Source: Chloroflexota bacterium
Lineage (GTDB): Bacteria; Chloroflexota; Anaerolineae; Aggregatilineales; Phototrophicaceae
Length of the DNA: 23,711 nt
Direction of reading: 5' to 3'
Assembly (NCBI GenBank): GCA_003242205.1
Contig: QGUR01000022.1
Coordinates: forward strand, 1 to 23,711
The notes beneath the pieces were generated by a model. The model had not been told where the DNA came from. It saw only the letters and a list, made by a program, of their open reading frames with translations, and searched no databases. The position numbers were made by a program, and so were the translations under genes. This document shows, piece by piece, positions 16,118 to 23,711 of this stretch. The first letter of the stretch is position 1. Each line of letters starts with the position of its first letter.

Positions 16118-18295
16118 ATGACACGCGCAACCACTGCCGAACGCAATCATTTGTTGCCCCTGGGCCTGATCCTGGGGGCATTTGTCGTGCTGGCACTGAT
16201 TTACGCCTGGGCGACGCCGCCGCTGGAAGCGTCTGACGAGTTATGGCACTTCGGCATGGTCGACGTTATTGCGGATACAGGCGCGTTGCCCGTGCAGGTT
16301 CCCGGCGTGGAAACCGCCTGGGAACAGGAAGGCAGCCAGCCGCCGCTGTATTACGCGCTTGGCGCGCTGCTCGTGCGCTCTGTTGACCGGAGCGACTTTG
16401 ACAACCTGCGCGAGCCGAACCCGCATGCCAAAGCCGGAATTCCCGGCGCTTCCGATAACAAGAACCTCGTGCTGCATGATACGCCGCATCCGCCACTGCA
16501 GGGAACGGCGTTGGCGGTCTATCTCCTGCGCGGTCTGGGCGTCCTTCTGGGGTGTATTACGGTCGTTGCGGTCTACAACGCCGCATGGGAACTGGCTTCC
16601 CGGCAGCTTATAGCGTTGGTCGCCGCTGGCATTACAGCATTCAACCCGATGTTTCTGTTCATCAGCGCGTCGGTCAACAACGACAATCTGGTGACAGCGC
16701 TCAACAGCCTCATTCTGTGGCAGATGCTCGTGATGCTGCGGCGTGGGTTTTCGCCGTGGCGCAGCCTTGCGCTGGCCGTGCTTATCATGCTGTCGTCGTT
16801 GAGCAAACTGAGCGGACTCGTGCTCGTTCCCGTGGTGGCACTGGCCGGGTTGTGGATCGCGTGGCAGCGACGAGACGTGCGCGGGTTATTCGTGCTTGGA
16901 GGGCTGATGGCGGTCGTCTGGCTGGTGGGAGCGGGATGGTGGTACGCTCGCAACCTGACGCTCTACGGCGAACTCTTTGGCACGCAGACGATGGTCGCGG
17001 TGGCAGGGCCGCGTTTGGAGCCGTTCACGCTTGTCACGTTGTTGGAGGAGTTCGAGGGTTTTCGCGTCGGCTACTGGGGCTGGTTCGGCGCGGTCAACAT
17101 CACAACGTTTCCGGGGTTCTACCGCGTTATGGACGCGGTCGTTATCCTTGCACTCGTTGGGCTGCTGCTCTGGCTCATCCGTCACCGTCGCCATACCGGC
17201 AGGTTAATCCCTGTCTTGCTGCTGGCGCTCGTGCTCGTTACCGGCTCCATCGCGCTCATCGGATGGACGGCGCAGACCTACGCATCGCAAGGACGCTTGC
17301 TGTTCCCGTACGTCGCCGCGACGAGTCCATTGCTGGCGCTGGGGCTTGATACGCTGCTGCGCCGTTTGCGCGACTGGTTGGCGACGTTCGCGCTGGCTGG
17401 CGTTGGGCTACTGGCAGCGTTCGCGTTTGTCGTGCCGTTCGCCAGCATCGCGCCACAGTACACGCCGCCGCTACCGCTTAATACGATCTCCACGGGCGCG
17501 AAACCCGTGTACGCGCGCTTTGGGGATGTGGCCCTGATCGCCTATGAAACGCCTGATCGACGTTACGAACCTGGCGATAACGTGCCCATCACCGTCTACT
17601 GGCAGGTTCTGGAGCAGTCTGAACGCGATCTCAGCCTTTACCTGCACGCGGTTGATGCCGCTGGCGACGTGATCGGGCGCATCGACACTTTCCCCGGCGC
17701 GGGGCGGCTGCGTACGACGACCTGGGAGCCGGGTGCAATTTACGCCGATTTTTATCAGATTCCGCTGGACGAAGGGGCGCAGGGGCGCTCACAGTTGCGC
17801 GTGCAGGTCGGTTGGTGGCATTTTGCCAGCGGAGAAGTCATCGCGCCGGAAGACGAGAACGGCACGCCGCTTGAAAGCGTGATGCTCGACGCCGGAGGCT
17901 TCGCCGGACCAGCGCCGGAGCCAGAGGTACAAACGCTGGTCGAGCCGGTGCGCTTCGGCGGCGTCATTGATCTCACCGGCTACACACTGGATGAAAACCA
18001 ACTGACGCTGGCATGGCGAGCGGCCGGCACGCCACAGGCCGACTACACTGTCTTTGTTCAGGTGCTTGATGCCGGGAACCGGATTGTTGGGCAGGGCGAC
18101 GCGCCGCCTGATCTGCCGACACGCTACTGGCGCTCAGGCGACGATGTGACGACAGAACATACAATCACCTACCAGCCGGCGCTTGAGGCAGGCGAGTATC
18201 GCCTGATGATTGGCTGGTATCGTCCTGACGATTTCTCGCGTCTCGAAACAGCATCGCCTGATAACGCCTACGAACTGGCGCGGATTACTCGCTAG
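16118..18295 (+). CDS. DUF2142/GT39-like membrane protein with two C-terminal beta modules
   Basis: A 725-residue polytopic protein. TM1 at about 12-32 is followed by PPLEASDELWHFG (D40, E41), the acidic outer loop. EQEGSQPPLYYALG (69-82) and FNPMFLFISASVNNDN (about 173-188) are motifs I associate with DUF2142-type membrane proteins of the GT-C superfamily. About eleven helices run to about residue 455. The tail is soluble and presumably outside, with two copies of the recurring module. Copy 1 (about 465-580) opens RFGDVALIAYE and includes YWQV and LHAVDAAGDVIG. Copy 2 (about 610-722) opens RFGGVIDLTGYTLDE and includes LAWR, VQVLDAGNRIVGQGD and GEYRLMIGWYR. It likely transfers a sugar from a lipid carrier; the substrate is unknown. 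The 3' end overlaps the convergent gene by 11 bases. Confidence 0.8.
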   Translation: MTRATTAERNHLLPLGLILGAFVVLALIYAWATPPLEASDELWHFGMVDVIADTGALPVQVPGVETAWEQEGSQPPLYYALGALLVRSVDRSDFDNLREPNPHAKAGIPGASDNKNLVLHDTPHPPLQGTALAVYLLRGLGVLLGCITVVAVYNAAWELASRQLIALVAAGITAFNPMFLFISASVNNDNLVTALNSLILWQMLVMLRRGFSPWRSLALAVLIMLSSLSKLSGLVLVPVVALAGLWIAWQRRDVRGLFVLGGLMAVVWLVGAGWWYARNLTLYGELFGTQTMVAVAGPRLEPFTLVTLLEEFEGFRVGYWGWFGAVNITTFPGFYRVMDAVVILALVGLLLWLIRHRRHTGRLIPVLLLALVLVTGSIALIGWTAQTYASQGRLLFPYVAATSPLLALGLDTLLRRLRDWLATFALAGVGLLAAFAFVVPFASIAPQYTPPLPLNTISTGAKPVYARFGDVALIAYETPDRRYEPGDNVPITVYWQVLEQSERDLSLYLHAVDAAGDVIGRIDTFPGAGRLRTTTWEPGAIYADFYQIPLDEGAQGRSQLRVQVGWWHFASGEVIAPEDENGTPLESVMLDAGGFAGPAPEPEVQTLVEPVRFGGVIDLTGYTLDENQLTLAWRAAGTPQADYTVFVQVLDAGNRIVGQGDAPPDLPTRYWRSGDDVTTEHTITYQPALEAGEYRLMIGWYRPDDFSRLETASPDNAYELARITR

Positions 18296-20252
18296 AGTCT
18301 GGCGCTGAAAGGGTAATATCCGCCCACGGCAGCGTTGGGTTGCCTGCGTCGTCCACAAGCTGGCTGTTCACGAACCGGTCGTTTTCGAGGGTGTACATGC
18401 CGACGCGGAGTGTCACCGTTTCGGTGGGGACGTCTGCCTCGATCCACGTGATGATGGTGTCTCCCGCGCACCAGAAGTATTCGGGATAAAAGCTGGCGTC
18501 CTGCTGGCCGATTTTCTCGCCCGCGCTATCGAGGAAATGGGCGAAATACTGGTACGCCCGTTCGCCCTGACCGGGCAGCTTCCATTGTAGATAAATCCGA
18601 TTCTCTTCAAGATGGTAACCTGTCAATTCGACGCCGTTATCAAAGCGCGCGAGATGAACAGGCTGCATCTCCGGGCCGTTCCATTCTGGCGCATTGTCGA
18701 ACGGCGTGATTGTGTAACTGCCTTCGCCGGGGCGCAGCGGATAGGTCGTACTGTTCTCGCTTTCGTACAGGTCGCCGGTGGCCGGGGGCAGGGCGTTTGG
18801 CGCAGTGAGCAGCGCAAATGGACCTTCGGGAAACACGGCGATGCCGCCGGAAGCGATCACCAGTTCGCGCACGCATTCCGCCGAGTTATAGAGTAGTGCC
18901 TTCCATACGGGTTGCCCGCTTTCGCCGGTTGTGCCGCCGGCGATCAGAACATCGTCGTAAGGCTTCAGCGCATCCCGAACCGACATCAGATAATGCACGG
19001 GAGTTGGCTGAAGTTCGGGCAGCACGTTATCGATGTTCTGTAGAAAGCGCAGATAGGCCCAGCCCTGCGTCAGTACGGCTATGCCGAACACGCCCATAAG
19101 GGCTATTCGCAGGGCAGCGCGAGGCGCGAGGCGTTCGAGCAGCCAGTCGAGGCCAACAGCCGCCAGCAGGGCCATGAGTGGCAGGTTCGGAATGAAGTAG
19201 TGGGGATAGACGCCTGTCCAGTTTGGCAGAAAGATGGCGAAGGGCAAAAACACCCACAGCCCGAACAACACCGCCCAGAACCAGCCCCGGCGACGCGGGC
19301 TGATAACCTGTCCGAGAGCCATGAATGCCGCCGGAACAAGCCAGAGCAGCGTGATTGCACTCGGAAATTCCAGCACGACGTCATATGCGCCGATGAGCGG
19401 CATTCCGACCCATGGACCGCCCAGCCCGGTCATCAGTCGGGCGAGATAGAGCAACGCCTTATTGCGTAAAATCAGCGAATCGAGCCGGTCGACCACATCG
19501 AGCGCGGTAGCCGAAGCGGCATCCGTTGCCTGTGATAGCCCGACGGCGAAGGGGACCAGCGTGGCAATCCCGATCAGGATGCCAAGGCCGGTTGCGCGCC
19601 AGTCGATTTGCTGGCGTCCGCGTAAGACGATCCACAACAGGGCGGGCAACAGCGTCCATGCCGCATAATGGATCTGCGCGCCGATCAGGAACAGCGGCAG
19701 CATCGCGATTTGCCCCCAGCGCTTGCCTTCCAGATAACCTTCAAGCGCCGCCAGCAAGGCCAACAACAGGATTGGCGTGTGATAGTCCTGCGCCCAGATC
19801 GAGCGGCTGTAGTGAATGGCATGGGGATGTAGTGCGTAGGCCAGCGCTGCCAGCAGCGCAATGCGAGGGCCAAAATAGCGATAGCCGAGATACCACAATA
19901 GGCCGACGCCGAAGACGTTGAACGCGGCGATGATCATGGTCACGACCTGCGGGTCGTCGGTGAAGAGATAGGGGATCGCCAGCACGTACACGGTCATCGG
20001 CGAGTTGGGGATGCCCGCTGACGATTGTATGCCGAGCGTCGGTATCGACTTGCCGTTTACGAGATCAAGCGCCAGCGTGGAAAGCGTCGCCTGATCGTAA
20101 GCGTAATCGGTCAGACGCCCCAGATCGCTCATACGCGCGAACGCGGCAACCAGCAGCACGAGTATCAGACCTGCGAGGTGTCGCCTCGCAATGTGGCGGC
20201 GGGCTGTAGGGAGTGTATCGGAGTGCGGCGTCGGAATGGCGATGCTGGTCAC
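18285..20252 (-). CDS. GT-C membrane glycosyltransferase-like protein, tandem paralogue A, with C-terminal module
   Basis: A 655-residue polytopic protein starting at GTG 20252, which overlaps the stop of the upstream paralogue as GTGA. A 25-residue basic leader is followed by TM1 (about 26-40). The outer loop has TDYAYDQATLS (D53). Family-like motifs include IPNSPMTVYVLAIPYLF (81-97) and IHYSRSIWAQD (146-156), then about ten helices to about 395. The soluble outer part contains MSVRDALKPYDDVLI and ends in one recurring module (about 530-650): ARFDNGVELTGYHLEE, LQWKLPG, HFLDSAGEKIGQQD, WCAGD, TLRVGMYTL. The same order of motifs occurs in the upstream gene, so the two are duplicates. The role is presumably transfer of a lipid-linked sugar; the substrate is unknown. 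It is the last gene of the minus-strand operon entering from the right. Confidence 0.8.
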   Translation of the reverse strand: MTSIAIPTPHSDTLPTARRHIARRHLAGLILVLLVAAFARMSDLGRLTDYAYDQATLSTLALDLVNGKSIPTLGIQSSAGIPNSPMTVYVLAIPYLFTDDPQVVTMIIAAFNVFGVGLLWYLGYRYFGPRIALLAALAYALHPHAIHYSRSIWAQDYHTPILLLALLAALEGYLEGKRWGQIAMLPLFLIGAQIHYAAWTLLPALLWIVLRGRQQIDWRATGLGILIGIATLVPFAVGLSQATDAASATALDVVDRLDSLILRNKALLYLARLMTGLGGPWVGMPLIGAYDVVLEFPSAITLLWLVPAAFMALGQVISPRRRGWFWAVLFGLWVFLPFAIFLPNWTGVYPHYFIPNLPLMALLAAVGLDWLLERLAPRAALRIALMGVFGIAVLTQGWAYLRFLQNIDNVLPELQPTPVHYLMSVRDALKPYDDVLIAGGTTGESGQPVWKALLYNSAECVRELVIASGGIAVFPEGPFALLTAPNALPPATGDLYESENSTTYPLRPGEGSYTITPFDNAPEWNGPEMQPVHLARFDNGVELTGYHLEENRIYLQWKLPGQGERAYQYFAHFLDSAGEKIGQQDASFYPEYFWCAGDTIITWIEADVPTETVTLRVGMYTLENDRFVNSQLVDDAGNPTLPWADITLSAPDSSE

Positions 20253-22150
20253 GAGGGCTCGCTTTCAGTCTCTAGTGGCAGGTCAAGCCAAGGTGCGGCT
20301 GGATTGCCTGCCTCATCAAGCAGGTCGGCGTTCATGAACTGGTCGCCTCGCAACGTGTAAAAACCAACGCGCAGGGTAGCAGCATCCGCCGGAACGTCAA
20401 TGCCGGTTCTCGTCAGTAATCCAGTGCCCGCGCACCATGTACGGCTATCGAGAAACGGGCCGTCCTGCTGTGTAAGGCGTTCGCCACTGGCATCGAGCAG
20501 GTGGATGAACATCTGGTACTGCGTCTCGCGCGCTTCGGGCAGCCGCCAGTGCATTTGAATCCCATCGCTCGACACTCGGTAGCCGGTGAGTTCAACCTCG
20601 TTTGCAAAGCGCGCCGGGGCGATTGGCGTTAGGTCGTCGCCGAGTTGCGGCGGTTGATCATATTCGAGTAACGCATAACCGGGTTTCGTATAGTCATAAA
20701 AAGAAACAGGCACGCCATCCCCATACAGACTGCGAGCCGTGCCGATCTCGATCCCCGGCGTGATGAGTGTTGCAAATCTGCCTTGCGGCAGCGGAATGAG
20801 GGCCGCCCCATCCGTCGACACGACGCAACGTTCACCGCCCAGCAGGGCAGTCCACACCGCCGGTTCCTGGCTGTAGTCGATGCGCGCATCTGATGCCAGC
20901 ACGACGATGTTTTCATACCGGAGCAGAGCATCGCGTACCGGCATGATCTGGGCCAGCGGTGTGCCGAAGCCTTCTGTTTCATTGGATGAAACGTAGCGTA
21001 GAAGACCACGCCACCAGATGAATTGTGACAGCAAAATGGCGGCAAACCCCGTTAGCATGACCGTTTGCACCAGCGGTTGCCGGGGCAGATGCCTCATGAT
21101 CCAGTCAACCGCAATGCCGGTGCAAAGGCACAATGCGGGAATTACGGCGATGAAGTAATGCGGGAATACCTCGGTCCATGTGATTGAGAACGCCAGCAGC
21201 GGCACGCCAATCCAGAGCGCGACCAGAGGCGCAAGCGGTCGATAGCGCGGCATCCACACAGCGCCGAAGCCTGCCAGCGCCAGCACGCCGAGCAGCGACC
21301 ACAGCTGCGGCTGAGATGGAACGACTGCCAGCAGCGCCGCCGGGTTATCCGGCGCGATCTCGTTTTCCAGCCCCAGCCCGGTGGCGAAACGCGCGAGCGT
21401 TATGGCAGCATCGCCTGTGATAGCCACGTGTTCGCTACGTCCAACGGCGTTCGCCAGACGGTTCGGGTCCTCCTGCAGCGTTTGTGAAAGACCGGCGGCA
21501 TAGGGCAATAGCGCAATCACGCCTAGCGCCAGGCTTGCGGCAAGGCCGGGCCACCACAGGCGCTTGCGACCGGTCCATAGAAGCCACAACAGAACGGGCA
21601 GCAGCGCCCAGGCCGCAAAGTGGATTTGTAGCGCGAACAGAAACACAGGCAGGAACAGGACCTGAGCCCGGCGCTTGCCCTCGCGGAAGCCGAGTAGCCC
21701 AAGCAGCAGCGCTGTCAGCAGGAACGGCGCGAGCAAGTCCTGCGCCCAGATTTTGCGGCTGTAAAGCGCGGCCCACGGACTGATCGCGTACGCCAGCCCG
21801 GCGACGAGCGCGACATTGGGACTGAGATAGCGAAACGCCAGCAGCCACAACAGACCGACGCCTGCCACATTGAGCGCGGCGACGAACATCGTTGCCACGA
21901 CGGGGTCGCTTGTCACGGCGAACGGAACCGCCATAACATAAACGCTGGTCGGCGGGTTGGGAACGCCGACCGACGACGGCATCCCGGTTAAGGGGAGAGC
22001 GCCGCCTGCGGCGAACTCACGCGCCAGTCGCGTCAGCCATGCTTCGTCATGCTTAAACTCGACAATGCCCGGTTCGCCGAGGCGCACCAAGGCGGCGGCA
22101 AACAGCACAATCGCCAGTGTCAGCAGGTCGCGGCGGGTAACGCGGTTCAC
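20249..22150 (-). CDS. GT-C membrane glycosyltransferase-like protein, tandem paralogue B, with C-terminal module
   Basis: A 633-residue polytopic protein. The longest frame begins at TTG 22159, but GTG 22150 was preferred: it forms a GTGA overlap with the upstream stop, exactly as at the next junction, and leaves a compact basic start (MNRVTRRD) before TM1. The outer loop contains EFKHDEAWLTRLA (D35, E36). VPNPPTSVYVMAVPF and ALYSRKIWAQD match paralogue A at the same places, as do helix boundaries and the whole tail. The tail includes MPVRDALLRYENIVVL and one module opening ARFANEVELTGYR, with MHWRLPE, HLLDASGERLTQQDGP, WCAGTG and TLRVGFYTL. Function is inferred as for paralogue A. The acidic-loop sequence differs (HDEA versus YDQA), which may reflect different substrates. 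Confidence 0.8.
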   Translation of the reverse strand: MNRVTRRDLLTLAIVLFAAALVRLGEPGIVEFKHDEAWLTRLAREFAAGGALPLTGMPSSVGVPNPPTSVYVMAVPFAVTSDPVVATMFVAALNVAGVGLLWLLAFRYLSPNVALVAGLAYAISPWAALYSRKIWAQDLLAPFLLTALLLGLLGFREGKRRAQVLFLPVFLFALQIHFAAWALLPVLLWLLWTGRKRLWWPGLAASLALGVIALLPYAAGLSQTLQEDPNRLANAVGRSEHVAITGDAAITLARFATGLGLENEIAPDNPAALLAVVPSQPQLWSLLGVLALAGFGAVWMPRYRPLAPLVALWIGVPLLAFSITWTEVFPHYFIAVIPALCLCTGIAVDWIMRHLPRQPLVQTVMLTGFAAILLSQFIWWRGLLRYVSSNETEGFGTPLAQIMPVRDALLRYENIVVLASDARIDYSQEPAVWTALLGGERCVVSTDGAALIPLPQGRFATLITPGIEIGTARSLYGDGVPVSFYDYTKPGYALLEYDQPPQLGDDLTPIAPARFANEVELTGYRVSSDGIQMHWRLPEARETQYQMFIHLLDASGERLTQQDGPFLDSRTWCAGTGLLTRTGIDVPADAATLRVGFYTLRGDQFMNADLLDEAGNPAAPWLDLPLETESEPS

Positions 22151-23711
22151 GGCCGGCAAGGTTTACCATCCAGCGGCAGCAGCAGGCGGTTGTCGGGCAG
22201 GGCAGCGCTGTTTTGTGTCGCCGTCAGGCGAGCGCCGTCCGGTGTGTAAAGGCCGACCGCGAACTGCGCTACCGTTTCGTCGGTCTGGACAATGCGCCGC
22301 TCGTGCAGCGTCTGGCCCGGCGTCCATAGATGTGTCGGATAATCGCCGTTGAGCGGCGGGCCATCCGCCTGCGCGACCATTTCGCCGTCCTCAGCCAGCG
22401 CATGCACGAAGACTTTCAGATCGGCAGGCGGTGCGGACTCCACATGCCAGAAAAGATCGACTGCGTAACCGCCATCTATTGCTCCGGCGCTGGCGCAATG
22501 CAGAGAAATGCTTTCGCCAAAGGTGGCGTTCAGGCGGTTTTCGACAGGCGTTCCTTCACCTGTAATGCGAATGAGCGGCTCAAGCAGGACGCGGTCCGCT
22601 CCATCGGGCAGGCGCAACGGCTCGCCAGAGTCAACATGCAGCATTTGCACCGAGACACGCGCGACATATGGTGGAGCGTCATCGAACACGCGCAGTTCAT
22701 GTACCTCGGATGCGAAACGGTCGGGCGGGTAACCGACACTGTGGCCACCGCCGGGGAAGAACGGCTCACTCGCCCCCCATGCTTCCGTGAGATTCAGGTT
22801 GACAAGCTGCACGACCGGACGATAAAAGTCATCGATTTCGCGCTGCGGCCGCCAGTAAAGCGTGATGCTAAAGACGTTTCCCGGCGCGACCTCGTGCTGA
22901 TCCAGCGTGTAGCCGAGCAGAACAAACTCGTCGCCAAATGGCGCATCGACCCGGGTTTCCATGTAGACCGGATCGTCGGGTGGGGAGCGATGGCGGAATA
23001 GCAACGTGTTCGGCGTCAGGATCAGGGAATTGATCAGGGCGAACCCGATGACGCCAGCAGCAACAAGGCCCGCCATACGGGGTTCCAGCCGTTCCGATGG
23101 TATCGGAGGCGACGGCGCGCGCCGCGCAAATGCCAGCACGCCCGCGACGATGCACAGGCTTGCTAACGTGATGACCGAACCGGCGGTTTGCGCTGGCGTA
23201 CCCGTATAGGCAAGCTCGACAATGTGCTCGCCTTCGGGTAGATCGACGGTAATCAGGCCGAATTCGTCGTCGGCGTAAATTTCGACCGGCTCTCCGTTGA
23301 GCGTCGCTGTCCAGCCGGGGAAATAATACTGGTGGAAGCGCACGCTGTGCGGCTGCGCCAGCCTTACGCGCACGGCGGCAGTGTCCACCTGCTCAACCTG
23401 CATGATCTCGCCATAGCGCGCCATATCGACGCGATAGACGACAACCCGCAGCGGGTTAGTCGCATACTCCTTTTGCTCAGGCGCGGAGAGCGGCAGTGGG
23501 ATGCGCTCACCCCAGATCGGATCGAATTCGTCGTAGCTGGTTGTGCCCCAGGTATAGTTCGTCAGCTCAAACTCGATTTCGTCTTCAGCGGTCAGATCGT
23601 CCCAGACGAGAAAGCGCTGGTTCGGGTAAACCAATGGCAGGGCCGCGCCCAGAACGGCGCCCATGCCAGGCGCAAGCGCTGCCGTCGCCCAGCGCCGGGG
23701 GAGCAGAAGAA
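22147..23711 (-). CDS. YfhO-like membrane protein with two C-terminal beta modules (5' end beyond window)
   Basis: Only the last 520 residues are visible; the frame stays open to the right edge, so the true start is outside. The visible part starts with a hydrophobic helix (LGAALPLV). A beta-rich outer domain follows, with the strands YYFPGWTATLNGEPVEI and VDLPEGEHIVELAYTGTP. This is the pattern seen in the C-terminal part of YfhO or 6-pyruvoyl-tetrahydropterin-synthase-related membrane proteins, which are linked to glycosylation of envelope polymers. Two more helices follow (about 170-190 and 205-220 of the visible part), then two copies of the recurring module. The first opens PFGDEFVLLGYTLDQ with LYWRP; the second opens TFGESISL with LFWHV, FVHALAEDGEMVAQADGPP and FAVGLYTP. 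The next gene starts in a GTGA overlap. Confidence 0.75.
   Translation of the reverse strand, partial: LLLPRRWATAALAPGMGAVLGAALPLVYPNQRFLVWDDLTAEDEIEFELTNYTWGTTSYDEFDPIWGERIPLPLSAPEQKEYATNPLRVVVYRVDMARYGEIMQVEQVDTAAVRVRLAQPHSVRFHQYYFPGWTATLNGEPVEIYADDEFGLITVDLPEGEHIVELAYTGTPAQTAGSVITLASLCIVAGVLAFARRAPSPPIPSERLEPRMAGLVAAGVIGFALINSLILTPNTLLFRHRSPPDDPVYMETRVDAPFGDEFVLLGYTLDQHEVAPGNVFSITLYWRPQREIDDFYRPVVQLVNLNLTEAWGASEPFFPGGGHSVGYPPDRFASEVHELRVFDDAPPYVARVSVQMLHVDSGEPLRLPDGADRVLLEPLIRITGEGTPVENRLNATFGESISLHCASAGAIDGGYAVDLFWHVESAPPADLKVFVHALAEDGEMVAQADGPPLNGDYPTHLWTPGQTLHERRIVQTDETVAQFAVGLYTPDGARLTATQNSAALPDNRLLLPLDGKPCRP

Noticed and set aside
22330..23001. 223-residue plus-strand frame
   Set aside because: It is antisense to the two module copies of the YfhO-like gene, whose coding frame is clear.
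1..23711. tRNA, rRNA, CRISPR, insertion sequence or phage attachment site
   Set aside because: I read all intergenic gaps (all under 250 bases) and saw no cloverleaf, spaced repeat array, transposase or terminal inverted repeat.

Overview
The window is a GC-rich bacterial chromosome segment, almost fully coding, with eight large polytopic membrane proteins. Seven look like GT-C fold, lipid-linked-sugar glycosyltransferases (GT39/ArnT/PMT-like or DUF2142-like). The eighth, cut by the right edge, looks YfhO-like. A Fur-FeoB-FeoA iron operon, a two-gene ABC exporter, a glyoxylate-reductase-type dehydrogenase and an FKBP-type prolyl isomerase lie among them. The style (many divergent GT39-like paralogues with a soluble C-terminal tail, short FeoB, Cys-rich FeoA) suggests Chloroflexota, perhaps Anaerolineae. 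That is an inference from gene content; no rRNA or other marker is present. I see no tRNA, rRNA, CRISPR array, insertion sequence, integrase or attachment site.

Layout: 1-242 is a left edge with no confident gene. 243-5791 holds three GT-C genes: one on plus, one on minus whose stop overlaps the first within a CTAG, and one on plus. 5800-6768 (minus) is the dehydrogenase, divergent from a fourth GT-C gene (6767-8641); their possible ATG starts interlock in one CATG. 8758-12414 (plus) encodes two half-transporters whose degenerate motifs are complementary, as expected for a heterodimeric ABC exporter. 12578-15426 (minus) is the operon fur-feoB-feoA, with overlapping or abutting cistrons, a palindromic Fur-type operator upstream of fur and hairpins at its 3' end. 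15632-16012 (minus) is the FKBP gene. 16118-18295 (plus) is a fifth GT-C gene. It converges, with an 11-nt overlap, on a minus-strand operon: the YfhO-like protein (22147 to right edge) and two tandem paralogous GT-C proteins (20249-22150 and 18285-20252), joined by identical GTGA stop/start overlaps.

The most interesting signal is a recurring C-terminal module of roughly 110-140 residues. Eight copies occur in six proteins of at least three different membrane-protein families, and two proteins carry it in tandem. It opens with a motif like F-G-[D/N/E/G]-x-x-x-L-x-G-Y. This is followed by a [V/L]-x-W-x strand, a hydrophobic strand ending in a 'LDA-x-G-x-x-x-x-Q-x-D' turn, a W-x-x-G-x segment and a final 'Y-x-[L/V]-x-V-G-x-Y' strand. 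The pattern suggests a beta-sandwich, probably facing the cell exterior. I know no name for it. The simplest picture is a set of envelope glycosyltransferases sharing an accessory domain for acceptor or glycan binding. The iron operon and exporter have no visible functional link to it.
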